Positions 1 through 9,626 are shown, counted from the first letter of the stretch. The stretch is 64,000 nt of DNA from an uncultured Mycoplasmataceae bacterium (GCA_947041945.1 CAMREV010000002.1:1-64000); one strand, 5' to 3'. Notes: a model not told the origin generated them from the letters alone. Program-made: numbers and translations.

Positions 1-447
1 TTCTTTGAAAATGTAAATAGAGTTGAAGATACAAATACTGATGATTTATTTACAATAGAAGATATTGAATATTTAGCAGATAATAAAAGCAAAGAAACCT
101 TTATAACAGTTTCTGGAACTATTCAAAATTATTATGGAAAGGTAAATTCTTTTAAAGTATTAGTTAAGCATTTATATAATCTTGGAATTTATAATATAGA
201 TGGTTTAACTTGAAATAATGAATTAAAAACATTTCAAATTAATAAACTTAATAATGAAAATGATAAAAATTATTATAATCTTAATAAAGATATTTATGAT
301 TATCAATATTGAATTGTTAAGCATAACAAGGAAATAGAATTAGAAACTTTGCTTAAAGCAGAATTTAGCAATAAAAAATTTGATATTATAAAATATGATA
401 ATTATAGATATGATATTGCTTTTAAAAGTGTTCCATATATAGCATAA
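1..447 (+). CDS. C-terminal part of an unrecognised protein
   Basis: The reading frame is open from base 1 and ends at TAA 445-447, so 148 C-terminal residues are present and the start lies outside the window. Two in-frame TGA codons are read as Trp. The sequence is soluble-looking, rich in Asn, Lys, Asp and Tyr, with no membrane segment and no motif I recognise. It lies in an accessory stretch ahead of an RHH-like gene and a lipoprotein array, and a strong hairpin with a T-run follows at 511-552. Function unknown. Confidence 0.6.
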
Positions 448-510
448 TTTATAATTAAATAGTATTTTTTTAAAAAATATGCTATATTTACATTTTAATT
501 TTAATTATAA

Positions 511-552
511 ATATAATTCTTTCTTTTGAATGGAGAAGAATTATATTTTTTT
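511..552 (+). terminator. Intrinsic terminator after the truncated gene
   Basis: A perfect 11-bp inverted repeat (511-521 with 536-546) is followed by a run of T. It lies 64 bp past the stop of the gene at the left edge and probably ends that transcript. Confidence 0.55.
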
Positions 553-666
553 ATAATTGTTGTTTGTTCTTTTGATATCTATGATATCATCAAATTAAGT
601 TAATAAAGAGATTTAATAATAAATGAGATTAATTCTCAATGTTTAATTATTTTTTGATTAATTAAC

Positions 667-700
667 AAAAGACAGTTCTTGGCGGTTCTGTCTTTTTTCT
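667..700 (+). terminator. Intrinsic terminator
   Basis: A 9-bp stem, AAAAGACAG (667-675) with CTGTCTTTT (688-696), runs into a T-run. No ORF ends just upstream, so it terminates either a small RNA that starts near 562 or read-through from the left. Confidence 0.6.
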
Positions 701-846
701 TTGCTATATCATTTTTATCTATATTTAATAGAATGTTAAGAAAATGACTAAAAATATGGTGGTTGTGTGAAGAGTTTTAAAACTCTATGTAAATCATTAA
801 AGTATTGTTTAAAGTGTCTTAAAAGTGTTTAAAACAAGGAAAAATA

Positions 847-912
847 TGGGAAATAAGAATTTAGGGTTAATCTTATTTAAATATGTATGTAAATTATCTA
901 TAATATTGTAGA
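847..912 (+). CDS. Possible 21-aa hydrophobic peptide
   Basis: ATG at 847 is preceded by AAGGA (836-840) at a 6-nt spacing, and TAG is at 910-912. The peptide is hydrophobic (Leu/Ile/Val rich) and is followed at once by a terminator at 918-950. Such ORFs occur by chance in AT-rich DNA, so only the RBS spacing and terminator placement support it. It could be a small membrane peptide; function unknown. Confidence 0.2.
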
Positions 913-917
913 TAGAA

Positions 918-950
918 AGAAAAACAAGAATTTTTAGTTCTTGTTTTTTG
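918..950. terminator. Bidirectional terminator
   Basis: The 11-bp stem 920-930/938-948 has T-runs on both strands. It follows the minus-strand RHH-like gene, whose stop is at 958, and could also end rightward transcripts from the preceding intergenic region. Confidence 0.65.
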
Positions 951-957
951 TTTTATA

Positions 958-1254
958 TTAACCTTCTATTTTAAAGTATTGTTTTAAAATATAATTCATT
1001 GCTTCTGATTGTTTTATTTTATTAGTTTTAAGAAACTGATTAAAGTATTCTAAATTTTTTGGTTCAATATAAACTTGTAATAAAATTTTACTTTCCTTTT
1101 TGATTTTAATGTTTCCTAATTTTGGAACAATTAAATTGTTGTTTGTATTATTACGTTTCTTCCCTGAAAAGTATTCAATGTTTTCTCTTGGTTTATTAAC
1201 ATTGCTATTCATATAAGAGTTGTTGTTTATATTGTTTGTTTTTTTATTAGACAC
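958..1254 (-). CDS. Ribbon-helix-helix-like DNA-binding protein
   Basis: The 98-residue frame opens with GTG at 1254; an internal ATG 14 codons later is an alternative, and neither start has a clear RBS. The first ~55 residues are a low-complexity Asn/Lys tail. The last ~45 residues read as a beta strand (ILLQVYIEP) followed by two helices (NLEYFNQFLKTNK, SEAMNYILKQYF). This is the order seen in CopG/Arc-type ribbon-helix-helix regulators. Such proteins in accessory DNA are often plasmid copy-control or antitoxin repressors, but no toxin or replication gene is adjacent. The fold is inferred from pattern only. Confidence 0.5.
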   Translation of the reverse strand: MSNKKTNNINNNSYMNSNVNKPRENIEYFSGKKRNNTNNNLIVPKLGNIKIKKESKILLQVYIEPKNLEYFNQFLKTNKIKQSEAMNYILKQYFKIEG

Positions 1255-1630
1255 AAAGCTATTATTAATCTTATTATGGTTGTTGGAAATTAAACCATAT
1301 CATTATGTTTGGCATTATTCTAGTGAGAGCATAATTTATAAATAGTATCTATAGAAGATGCTTTTTTTATATATGTTGTAAATGATACAATATTGAGAAA
1401 TAGACAAAAGGGGACACTTCTATGAAGAGTTTTGAAACTCTATGACTAGCACCTATTGTGGAAGACACAGAATTCTGGCCAGACCAGAATAAATTAATAA
1501 TATCATCTAAATAAAAGCACTAAACATCCACACAGATCATAATAAAATAATCTAAATATAAATTTTATTTGATACATGTATAAAAACTGTGATATTATTA
1601 TTTATAATTTATATAAATAAGGAAAAAATT
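1255..1630. other. Intergenic region with a copy of a short inverted repeat
   Basis: AT-rich and without a supportable gene. It contains TGAAGAGTTTTGAAACTCTATG at 1423-1444, a one-base variant of the element at 768-789, so the same 22-bp hairpin sequence occurs twice, once on each side of the RHH-like gene. Confidence 0.4.
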
Positions 1631-1819
1631 ATGAATAAAAAAATAAAAATAAGTTTGTTAGGAACATTAGTAGTTGGTTCAGCTTTAGCTGTTACTTTAC
1701 CAATTGTTAGCAATTCTGTAGCTTCAACTACAGAATCAAAATTTCATGGTAATGATTGCTCATGTGGTAGTTGTTCTATAACACTACTTACTGATGAAAA
1801 CTTTCTTGATAAAAAGTAA
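1631..1819 (+). CDS. Short secreted protein related to the lipoproteins, lipobox Cys lost
   Basis: 62 residues. The first 27 are nearly identical to the signal peptides of the two lipoproteins downstream (MNKKIK, LLGTL, LPIVS). The lipobox cysteine at residue 28 is Asn here (PIVSNS instead of PIVSCS), so lipid attachment is not expected. The mature part is about 35 residues and carries CSCGSC. The frame has AAGGA ahead of ATG and TATAAT about 25 bp upstream. It may be a decayed paralogue that kept its leader, or a small secreted Cys-containing peptide. I cannot decide which. Confidence 0.5.
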   Translation: MNKKIKISLLGTLVVGSALAVTLPIVSNSVASTTESKFHGNDCSCGSCSITLLTDENFLDKK

Positions 1820-2235
1820 TTATAGATACATTGAATGTGGTTTTAAAGTAACTACAGTTATAAATATCTTTTTACTAAAATAATACTTACTGATCTTGAT
1901 CTAGTATTTGTATCATCTTCTAAAAAATTATCTTAGCAGATTTCACTAAATGAATGAAACAAAGATTGTTGAGTTAAAGGTTGCATTTAAAAGTTAGTAT
2001 CACCATAGTAATAGATTTATTAATAAATAATATATTCTATCATCTCATAATTAATAAATAATTTGAGTTTGTTTAGAATATTTTTTTATAAAAAAAACAT
2101 TTGTTTAGGAATAAAAAATTAATAATTAAAATAATAAATTTAGGTTTTATTAAATAAAAATAAATATTTTTTTTAATTTTAAATTTACTTTTTAAAAAAA
2201 AGAACTATAATATTCCATATATAAAGGATAAAATT
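1820..2235. other. Intergenic region, possible gene remnant
   Basis: 416 bp of AT-rich DNA after the truncated secreted protein. No frame stays open for long. It may be decayed coding sequence of a third lipoprotein paralogue, but I see no clear similarity. The last ~50 bp hold the promoter of the next gene. Confidence 0.3.
2184..2211 (+). promoter_or_regulatory. Promoter of first lipoprotein gene with poly-A spacer
   Basis: TTTACT (2184-2189) and TATAAT (2206-2211) are 16 bp apart. The spacer contains a run of eight A (2194-2201). The matching promoter of the second copy has seven A. Homopolymer length between -35 and -10 changes expression of some mycoplasma surface proteins; switching here is inference. 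Confidence 0.5.
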
Positions 2236-3465
2236 ATGAATAAAAAAATAAAATTTAGTTTATTAGGAACATTAATACTTAGTTCAAGTCTTGCTATGGC
2301 TTTACCAATTGTTAGTTGTTCAGCAGCAAGCACACCTGAACCAACACCAACAAAAACTTTAACAGTTGATCTTGGTAATTCAGCTATTGATGCAACAAAA
2401 GCTATCACTTCATTATTTAATGCAAAAAAAACTTTTCAAGAGCAAGAGAATTTATTAGCTGGATGAACTGCTGATGCACAACTTGATGCAAGCATTATTA
2501 CTGCAATTAGAAAAAATATAAAATTCACAGATGATATTGGCGCGCCTGTTGAATATGTTTATGCTGTTGCTGGAATATCATTTTCAAAATCATTTGCACC
2601 TCTAATTTCTGGTTCTCCAACAAGTACTGCACAGTTAAAAATTATATTTACAAAAGAATATTTATCTTCTGCTAATACATTTATTGAAATTGGTAGTTTA
2701 GGTAATCCTGTAGCACCAACAAATCTAACACCAACTCTAAATAATTCAACAAAAGATGCAACAAGTGCTTTTAAAAAATTATTTGATGCAAAAACAACTT
2801 TTTATGAACAAAAAGATTTACTAGCTAGTTGAGCGATTGGTAAACAAGTTGATCCAACTGTTTTTGAAGCTATCAAAAATACAATAACATTTGTTAATGG
2901 TACTGCACCTATTTCTTTTGATGTTGCTGTTGATAGAATAGAAATATCAAAACCATTTGACCCTCTAACTGCAGGTGTTGCCCCAACTGGCGCTGAATTA
3001 AAAATTATATTTAAAAACGGATATACATCTTCTCCTGAAACAATTATTCCAATTAGTAGTTTAGGATTTGCTAAAGCAATACCATTAGAATTTGATGTTT
3101 TATTGACACCAGAATTGGAGAAGGTTATGAGTAACGGACTTAAAAATGCATTGGCTGCTGCCCCAAATAGAGAAGCACAATCAAAATTATGATGAGACAC
3201 ATTTGTGAAAGGAAATATGAAAGAAATACTTACACAATCACTTAACTCTGCTAAAGATTTTCATTTTACAGAAATTGAAAATAATAATATAATTAATTGA
3301 ATAGATGCTATAGAATCTATTCAATCAGTAGATTTTATTCCTTCATTGATACCAGCAACCGGACTGCCGTTTGAAGAATTTAGTTTAAAATTTAATTTGA
3401 ATTCAAATTATTCAACTACGAGAGTTTTAACTTTTAGAATGAGCAATTTAGGTAATGCTAAATAA
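2236..3465 (+). CDS. Surface lipoprotein with two internal repeats (copy 1)
   Basis: 409 residues. A signal peptide ends in a type II lipobox (ALPIVSC, Cys28), so the mature protein should be lipid-anchored on the cell surface. It contains two tandem related domains of about 110 residues, roughly residues 45-160 and 170-285. Each has the pattern DA-T-A---LF-AK-TF-EQ--LLA-W, then T-AQLKI or TGAELKI, and ends in I-SLG. A third, more divergent segment follows. Four TGA codons are read as Trp. A paralogue of 411 residues follows at 3719 and is close to identical in the N-terminal half. No known family recognised; antigen or adhesin role is inferred from location and repetition. Confidence 0.85.
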
Positions 3466-3532
3466 AAATTAATAAAAAAAGTTATTAATATATAACAAAT
3501 TTATTATGATGATAAAATCATGAAAAAAAAAT

Positions 3533-3562
3533 AAAAAATGTATTTACAAATACATTTTTTTA
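3533..3562 (+). terminator. Terminator of lipoprotein copy 1
   Basis: AAAAATGTATT pairs with AATACATTTTT and runs into T. The same hairpin, and about 40 bp of sequence before it, recur after copy 2 at 5099-5130. Confidence 0.65.
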
Positions 3563-3667
3563 TTTGGGTTAACACATTATTCAAATTAATAAATATTTTT
3601 TATAAAAAATATTCATTTGTTAATCAATAATTAAAGCAAGATATTTATTTTAAACTTTATAAATTTA

Positions 3668-3695
3668 TTTGTTTTTTCAAAAAAAGAATTATAAT
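3668..3695 (+). promoter_or_regulatory. Promoter of second lipoprotein gene with poly-A spacer
   Basis: TTTGTT (3668-3673) and TATAAT (3690-3695) with a 16-bp spacer containing seven A (3679-3685). Geometry matches the copy 1 promoter; the A-run is one base shorter. Confidence 0.45.
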
Positions 3696-3718
3696 ACACA
3701 ATATATAAGGATAAAATT

Positions 3719-4954
3719 ATGAATAAAAAAATAAAATTTAGTTTACTAGGAACATTAATAGTTAGCTCAAGTCTTGCTATGGCTTTGCCAATCGTTAGTT
3801 GTTCAACAAGCTCATCTGAAGAGACGCCAACAAAAACTTTAAAAGTTGATCTTGGTAATTCATCTATTGATGCAACAAAGGCTATTACTTCATTATTTAA
3901 TGCAAAAAAAACTTTTCAAGAGCAAGAGGATTTATTAGCCGGATGAACTACTGATGCACAACTTGATGCAAGCATTATTACTGCAATTAGAAAAAATATA
4001 AAATTCACAGATGATACTGGCGCACCTGTTGAATATTTTTACGCTGTTGCTGAAATATCATTTTCAAAATCGTTTGCACCTCTACTTTCTGGTTCTCCAA
4101 CAAGTACTGCACAGTTAAAAATTGTATTTACAAAAGAATACTTATCTTCTGCAGATGTATTTATTGAAATTGGTAGTTTAGGTAATCCTGTAGCATCAAC
4201 AACAATAACTTCAACACTAAATAATTCATCAAAAGATGCAACAGATGCTTTAAAAAAAGTATTTGATGCAAAAAAAACATTTTATGAACAAAAAGATTTA
4301 CTAGCTAGTTGAAAAATTGGTAAAGTGGTTGATCCAAGTGTTTTTGAGGCTATCCAAAAAACAATGACATTTGTTGATGATGGTACTAAAGAACCTGTTT
4401 CTTTTGTTGATGCTGTTGATAGAATAGAAATATCAAAAACATTTGATCCTCTAACTCCAGGCGTTGCTCCAACTGGCGCTGAATTAAAAGTTGTATTAAA
4501 AACTGGATATATATCTTCTTCTCTTGAAACATTTATTCCAATTAGTAGTTTAGGACTTGCTAAAGCAATGCCATTAAATTTTGATGCTGATGTTACATTG
4601 AAAAATAAATTGGAGGAAGTTATGACTAATGCGCTTAGTGCTGTGTTAGCTGACACAACTGATAGAGTATCACAAAATATGGTATTTGAATTAATTATTA
4701 AAGGAGATATTAAAGATATGCTTACAGAGTCACTTAATACTGTTGAAAATTTTCATTTTTTAGAAATTAAAAATAATAATATAATTAATTGAATAGATGT
4801 TATATCTACTATAAAAAATATTTCTGCTTTTATTGAACTACCCGCTGCTGGAGAGGTCATTCCAGGATTTAGTTTAAAATTTAATTTGAATTCAATATAT
4901 TCATGCAGTAATGATTTAACTTTTAATATTGGTACTTTAGGTATTGCTAAATAA
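3719..4954 (+). CDS. Surface lipoprotein with two internal repeats (copy 2)
   Basis: 411 residues, paralogue of the gene at 2236. It has the same signal peptide and lipobox (PIVSCS, Cys28) and the same two-domain repeat architecture. Divergence is concentrated in the second half, while residues 1-180 are nearly unchanged. That pattern suggests recent tandem duplication or partial gene conversion. The copied unit includes the promoter and downstream terminator. The start has the same AAGGATAAAATT leader. Probably an exposed antigen; function unknown. Confidence 0.85.
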
Positions 4955-5098
4955 GAATCATTAAAAAAAGTTTACTAATAAATACACTTTTTTTCTAAAA
5001 AATAGATCATAAAATTAATTATTTCATTAGAAATACTTACCTTTTATATGTATTGATATATAACAAATTTATTATGATGATAAAATCATTAAAAAAAA

Positions 5099-5130
5099 TA
5101 AAAAATGTATTTACTGATACATTTTTTTTA
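5099..5130 (+). terminator. Terminator of lipoprotein copy 2
   Basis: AAAAAATGTAT and ATACATTTTTT flank a short loop and are followed by T. Duplicate of the hairpin at 3533-3562. Confidence 0.65.
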
Positions 5131-5222
5131 TTTATTTTTGGAGACATTAATTAAATTAATAAATATTTTTTGTGATATCAAATTATAATTAATTATAAAT
5201 ATATTAAAATTAAGAGATCCGA

Positions 5223-7613
5223 ATGTATAATCATAATTCCATTGAAAAAAAATGAATTGAAAAATGAAAAAAAAATCAAACATATAAATTTGTTGATGAT
5301 AAAAAATCACCTAAATTTTATGTTTTAGATATGTTTCCATACCCTTCGGGAAGCGGCTTACATGTTGGCCATCCTAAAGGATATGTTGCATCCGATATTC
5401 TTGCAAGATATAAAAAATTCAAAGGTTTTAATGTATTACATCCAATTGGATGAGATGCATTTGGTTTACCAGCAGAACAATATGCATTAGAAACCAAAAA
5501 TCATCCAAGCGGATTTACTGAAACAAATATAAACACGTTTAGAAATCAATTACAAAAAATTGGTTTTAGTTTTGACTATGAAAAAGAAGTTAATACTACT
5601 GATGAAAACTATTACAAATGAACACAATGAATCTTTACACAATTATATAAACAAAGATTAGCAGAAATAAAAGAAGTAGATGTTAATTGATGTGAAAACT
5701 TAGGAACAGTTTTAGCTAATGAAGAAGTTATTAAGGACGACAAAGGTCAGATGCTATCTGAAAGAGGTAATCATCCAGTAACTAAAAAACCAATGAAGCA
5801 ATGAGTTTTAAAAATTACTGAATATGCTGATAAATTAATTGAAGGTCTTGATGAAATAGATTGACCAGAAGGTCTTAAAAATATTCAAAAAAAATGAATT
5901 GGTAAGTCAGAAGGATTTGAAATCATATTTAAGGTTAAAGACTTAAATATTGATTTAAATGTTTTTACTTCTAAACCTGAATCAATTTTTGGAGTAACTT
6001 ATATTGCAATTGGACCTGAATCAAAAATAATTGAACAACTAAAAATTAACAAAAATCCAGAAATAGAAAAATTTATTGAAGTTTCTAAAAATAAACAAGA
6101 GTTTGAAAGAACAAAAGAAAATACAGAAGCTAATGCAATTAATACTAACTTGGTAGCTATTCATCCAATTACCAAAAAAGAAGTTCCAATTATTATTGCT
6201 GACTATGTAATTGGAACATATGCATCAGGAATTGTAATGGGAGTTCCTTCTTTTGATTTAAGAGACAAAAAAATTGCTTCTAAATATAATTTAAAAGTAA
6301 TTGAAATACTACAAGATAATAAAATGATTAATTCAGACTTTGTAAATGGATTAAGTACTGATGATGCAAGAATAAAAATTATTAAATATCTTGAAGATAA
6401 TAAACTTGGTCTAAAAAAAGTCAACTACAAACTAAGAGATTGATTATTTAGTAGACAAAGATACTGAGGGGAACCATTTCCTGTACTTTATGATGAAAAT
6501 AACAATATAGAATTAATTGAAGACTTACCATTAGTTTTACCTAAAACTAATAATATTAGTCCTTCAAAAGATGGAACATCTCCTTTATCTAATCTTACTG
6601 ATTGAATTAATGTAGAGATTAATAATAAGAAATATAGAAGAGATTCAAATACAATGCCTCAATGAGCAGGCTCTTGTTGATATTATATTGCTTACATTCT
6701 AAAAAATGATGATGGCACATATACTCCATTAGATTCTGAAGAAGCAAAAAAAAGATTTAAAAGATGATTACCAGTTGATGTTTATATTGGCGGACAAGAA
6801 CATGCCGTTCTTCATTTACTATATGCTAGATTCTGAAATAGATTTTTGTATGACATTGGTATAGTTAGTAATAAAGAACCATTTCAACTTGTAGTTAATC
6901 AAGGAATGATTTTAGATCAAAATAATCAAAAGATGTCTAAATCAAAAGGTAATGTTATTAGTGTTGATGATGTAATAAGTGAATATGGAGCTGATTCTTT
7001 AAGAATTTATGAAATGTTTATGGGACCAATAAACTATTCATTAGCATGAAATGATGACTCTTTAAAAGGATCTAAGAAATGAGTTGAGAAGGTATATCTT
7101 TTATTTGAAAACAAAAAAGATATTATTAAAGATAATGTCACTAATGATGAACTATTAAAAGATTACAAATTATTTGTAAATAATGTTTCAAATAATATTG
7201 AAAAGTTACAATTCAATTTAGGTGTATCAGATATGATGATTTTCATTAATGCTTGTTATAAAGCATCTGAAATCAAAAAAGAATATTTAAAAAACTTTAT
7301 AATTATTCTTTCTTGTTATGCTCCATTTATAGCAGAAGAAATTAATTTGAACTTCTTTAAATCAAATGAAAGCATTACAAAAGGACAATGACCTAAAATA
7401 GAATCAATTAGTTCTGAAAATGAATTAATAAACATTCCAGTTCAAATAAATAGCAAAGTTAGAGATATTGTTAAAGTAAAAAACAATATTGTTGAAGAAG
7501 AATTAATTGATTTAGTAAAATCAAATGATAAAATAAAACCATATTTAGAAAATAAGGAAATTGTTAAAACAATCTTTGTTAAAAACAAAATAATAAATTT
7601 TATTCTAAAATAG
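5223..7613 (+). CDS. leuS: Leucyl-tRNA synthetase
   Basis: 796 residues, class I synthetase charging tRNA-Leu. HIGH-type motif HVGH is at 47-50 and KMSKS at 570-574. The CP1 editing domain is present (about 220-420), but its signature is worn: the threonine-rich motif TTRPDT is TSKPES (249-254) and the GTGAVM segment is ASGIVM (334-339). The catalytic-site Asp345 is kept (PSFDLRD). The C-terminal part is short for the family. ATG 5223 starts the first conserved segment. Many TGA codons are read as Trp. Confidence 0.97.
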
Positions 7614-7646
7614 AAAATATAACTATAATTTAATTAGGAGTATATA

Positions 7647-7718
7647 ATGAATAACAAAAAATGCCTTTGTAATCCTTGTACATGTGAAAAATGTACATGT
7701 GAAAATTGTGAATGTTAG
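7647..7718 (+). CDS. 23-aa metallothionein-like cysteine peptide
   Basis: The ORF encodes 23 residues with eight Cys (6, 8, 11, 13, 16, 18, 21, 23), that is four CxC pairs each separated by exactly two residues. All other positions after the first five are Leu, Asn, Pro, Thr, Glu or Lys. AGGAG stands 6 nt before ATG, a TATAAT lies 25 bp upstream and a terminator follows at 7747-7786, so it looks like a complete small gene. The regular CxC spacing is typical of thiolate metal clusters in metallothioneins. I know no mycoplasma family of this kind. Metal binding or redox buffering is inference. Confidence 0.65.
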   Translation: MNNKKCLCNPCTCEKCTCENCEC

Positions 7719-7746
7719 ATTTAATCCAAATCTAAATAATATATAT

Positions 7747-7786
7747 AAAAAAAAGAATGAGTGGTTAACTCATTCTTTTTTTCTTA
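7747..7786. terminator. Bidirectional terminator
   Basis: The stem AAAAAAGAATGAG/CTCATTCTTTTTT with loop TGGTTAA ends the Cys-rich peptide gene on plus and the ABC transporter operon on minus (stop at 7792). Confidence 0.75.
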
Positions 7787-7791
7787 GTTTC

Positions 7792-8598
7792 CTAAATAAT
7801 ATATTTATCAACCATTTTATATAATGTACCAAACTTTTTATTTACATCATTAATTGATGCATCAACATAAATTTCTTTATCATGGATAACGATTGCTCTA
7901 TTAACCATTTGTGACATTGTTTCTATATCATGACTGATAATAACAAATGTTATCTTATATTTATCACAGAATTTAATTAAGAAGTCCTTAATATTCTTTT
8001 TAACAGCAATATCTAAACCAGTTGTGAATTCATCTAAGAATAATAGTTTAGGTTTACTTAATAGAGAAAGAATAACATTTAATCTTTGTTGTTGTCCACC
8101 TGAAAGTTTATGTGCTTTAGTATCAAGAATTGAAGTTAATGAGAATATTAATAACATTTCTTCTAATTCTTTTTCATCAATTGCAGTTCCATCTAATCTA
8201 ACAACAAAATCAATTACGTTTCTAACTGATAAGTTTCTAGGGAAAGATAAATCTTGGAATTGAACACCAATCGATTTATGCGGATTAACACCTTCACCAA
8301 AATTATAAGTAATACTTCCTGCAGTTGCGTTTTTGAAACCACATATTAATTCAACAATTGTAGTTTTACCACAACCATTAGCACCAATTAATGCAAGTTT
8401 ATCACCTTGATGAATATCAAAGCTTAAATTTTCAAATATAACTTTTTCACTTTTAAATGACTTATATACTTGTGCAATATTTTTTACTTCAACAAGTTTA
8501 TTTTCTTTATTAGATTTAACAATGTATTTTTCTAAAATCTCTACAGGCTTTTCAACTTTTATTAATTTTACTTTTTCTCAAAATGCTTTACTAATCAT
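7792..8598 (-). CDS. ABC transporter ATP-binding protein
   Basis: 268 residues. Walker A is GANGCGKTT, the Q-loop region is GVQFQDLSF, the ABC signature is LSGGQQQR, Walker B is LLFLDEF (Glu after Asp), and the switch His is in ISHD. About 35 residues precede the domain. It starts 2 bp after the stop of the ABC-2 permease and forms a two-gene exporter operon with it. The Glu after Asp and 'TTGLD' D-loop fit drug, lipid or peptide exporters of the ABC-2 type. Substrate unknown. Confidence 0.92.
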
Positions 8599-8600
8599 AA

Positions 8601-9545
8601 TTACCTACCGAACCATTTGAAGTATCTCACACTAAATACACCGAAACCAATTGATACAATAATTGGCATGAATACATTAAGAGCTTTTTGTCATGTTTTG
8701 TAAACAATAGTTGATTCTCCACCACTACCAAAACCACCAATAACAAAATCATGTGAGAAATTAAATATATTTTGAATTTCATCAGGTGTAACACCTGCAA
8801 CAGGAGCTGGTTCTATTAATACAGTGTTTAATAATCCAGCTGCATAAGTAAGTGGTGAAAACAGTGATATATATCTAAATGCTTCAGTTCCACCAATTAC
8901 TTGAATTGGAATAAATTGTCCAGCAAAAGTTATTGTAACAAGAATAACAATTATTCCTGATATTAATGCATAAGAAACATTTTTAATAACTGAACTTAAG
9001 AATATTCCTACAGATAATGAAGAAACTATTAAAAGTAAAATTGAATATATTAATCCACCAATATTAATATTTGATAATTCTTCTTCTCTAACTCCATTTG
9101 GATCTTTCATTGTAAAAAAGAAAACAAAGAACAATCCAAATACAATTAATACAAATGCTATTGATAATAGGAAATAAAGAATAAATGTTAATGCTAGAAA
9201 ATTATTTTTTGTAAATCCTGAGTTTTTAATCCTTCTAAGAATAATAGAGTTCTTTAACTCTACTATAATTTGTGGCATTGAAATTAATGCTAATGGTAAT
9301 ATTGATAGTGATATATATGTTGCTAAACTACCAAGAAATAATTGTAATCCAGCATCTGGATCGTCTGAACCTGAAGCTGCAACATAGAAAACCATCATGA
9401 ATAATAATGGTAGTAAAAAAGAAATAATTGGACTTAATTTTGATTTAAAGAAATATACAACCAAAAATTTAGCCAAAAACTTATTTCTACTTAATGATTC
9501 TTTTGTAAGAATTTCATTTTTATAATTTACGTTTATTTTATTCAT
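8601..9545 (-). CDS. ABC-2 type transporter permease
   Basis: 314 residues with about six hydrophobic segments after a ~30-residue cytoplasmic N-terminus. Layout and length match ABC-2 family permeases. A strong RBS (GGAGGA) stands directly ahead of ATG 9545. It is co-transcribed with the ATPase gene that follows at a 2-bp distance. The extracellular stretch before the last helix is Gly/Ser/Asn rich. Probably exports a small molecule or lipid; not resolvable further. Confidence 0.85.
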
Positions 9546-9584
9546 TTTTTCCTCCTAATTTTTTTTTTAATTAATCTGTATAAT

Positions 9585-9610
9585 TAAAAAAATGTCTTAA
9601 ACATTTTTTG
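9585..9610 (-). terminator. Terminator of rpsT
   Basis: AAAAAATGT/ACATTTTTT hairpin just beyond the rpsT stop (9627) on the minus strand, separating rpsT from the ABC operon. Confidence 0.5.
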
Positions 9611-9626
9611 GGAATGCTTTTAACAT

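Larger units (their letters stand above)
448..957. other. 510-bp intergenic region with several hairpins
   Basis: No convincing long gene. It holds an 11-bp stem terminator (511-552), a promoter-like TATAAT (552-557) followed by a short palindrome around 573-589, a second terminator (667-700), a short inverted repeat at 768-789 and a third terminator (918-950). The 552-700 interval could make a ~140-nt RNA. A 21-codon ORF with an AAGGA box lies at 847-912. Confidence 0.5.
2180..5130 (+). repeat. Tandem duplication of a lipoprotein transcription unit
   Basis: Two direct copies, each about 1.4 kb: promoter with poly-A spacer, lipoprotein gene and hairpin terminator (about 2184-3562 and 3668-5130). 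The 3' untranslated parts share a long identical stretch around 'tataacaaatttattatg'. Such direct repeats can expand or contract by recombination. Confidence 0.75.

Noticed and set aside
764-1444. CRISPR repeats
   Set aside because: Only two copies of the 22-bp element, about 650 bp apart, with a gene between and no cas genes.
5131-5222. T-box leader before leuS (and before thrS, trpS, pheS)
   Set aside because: No AGGGTGGNACCGCG-like T-box sequence and the gaps are too short.
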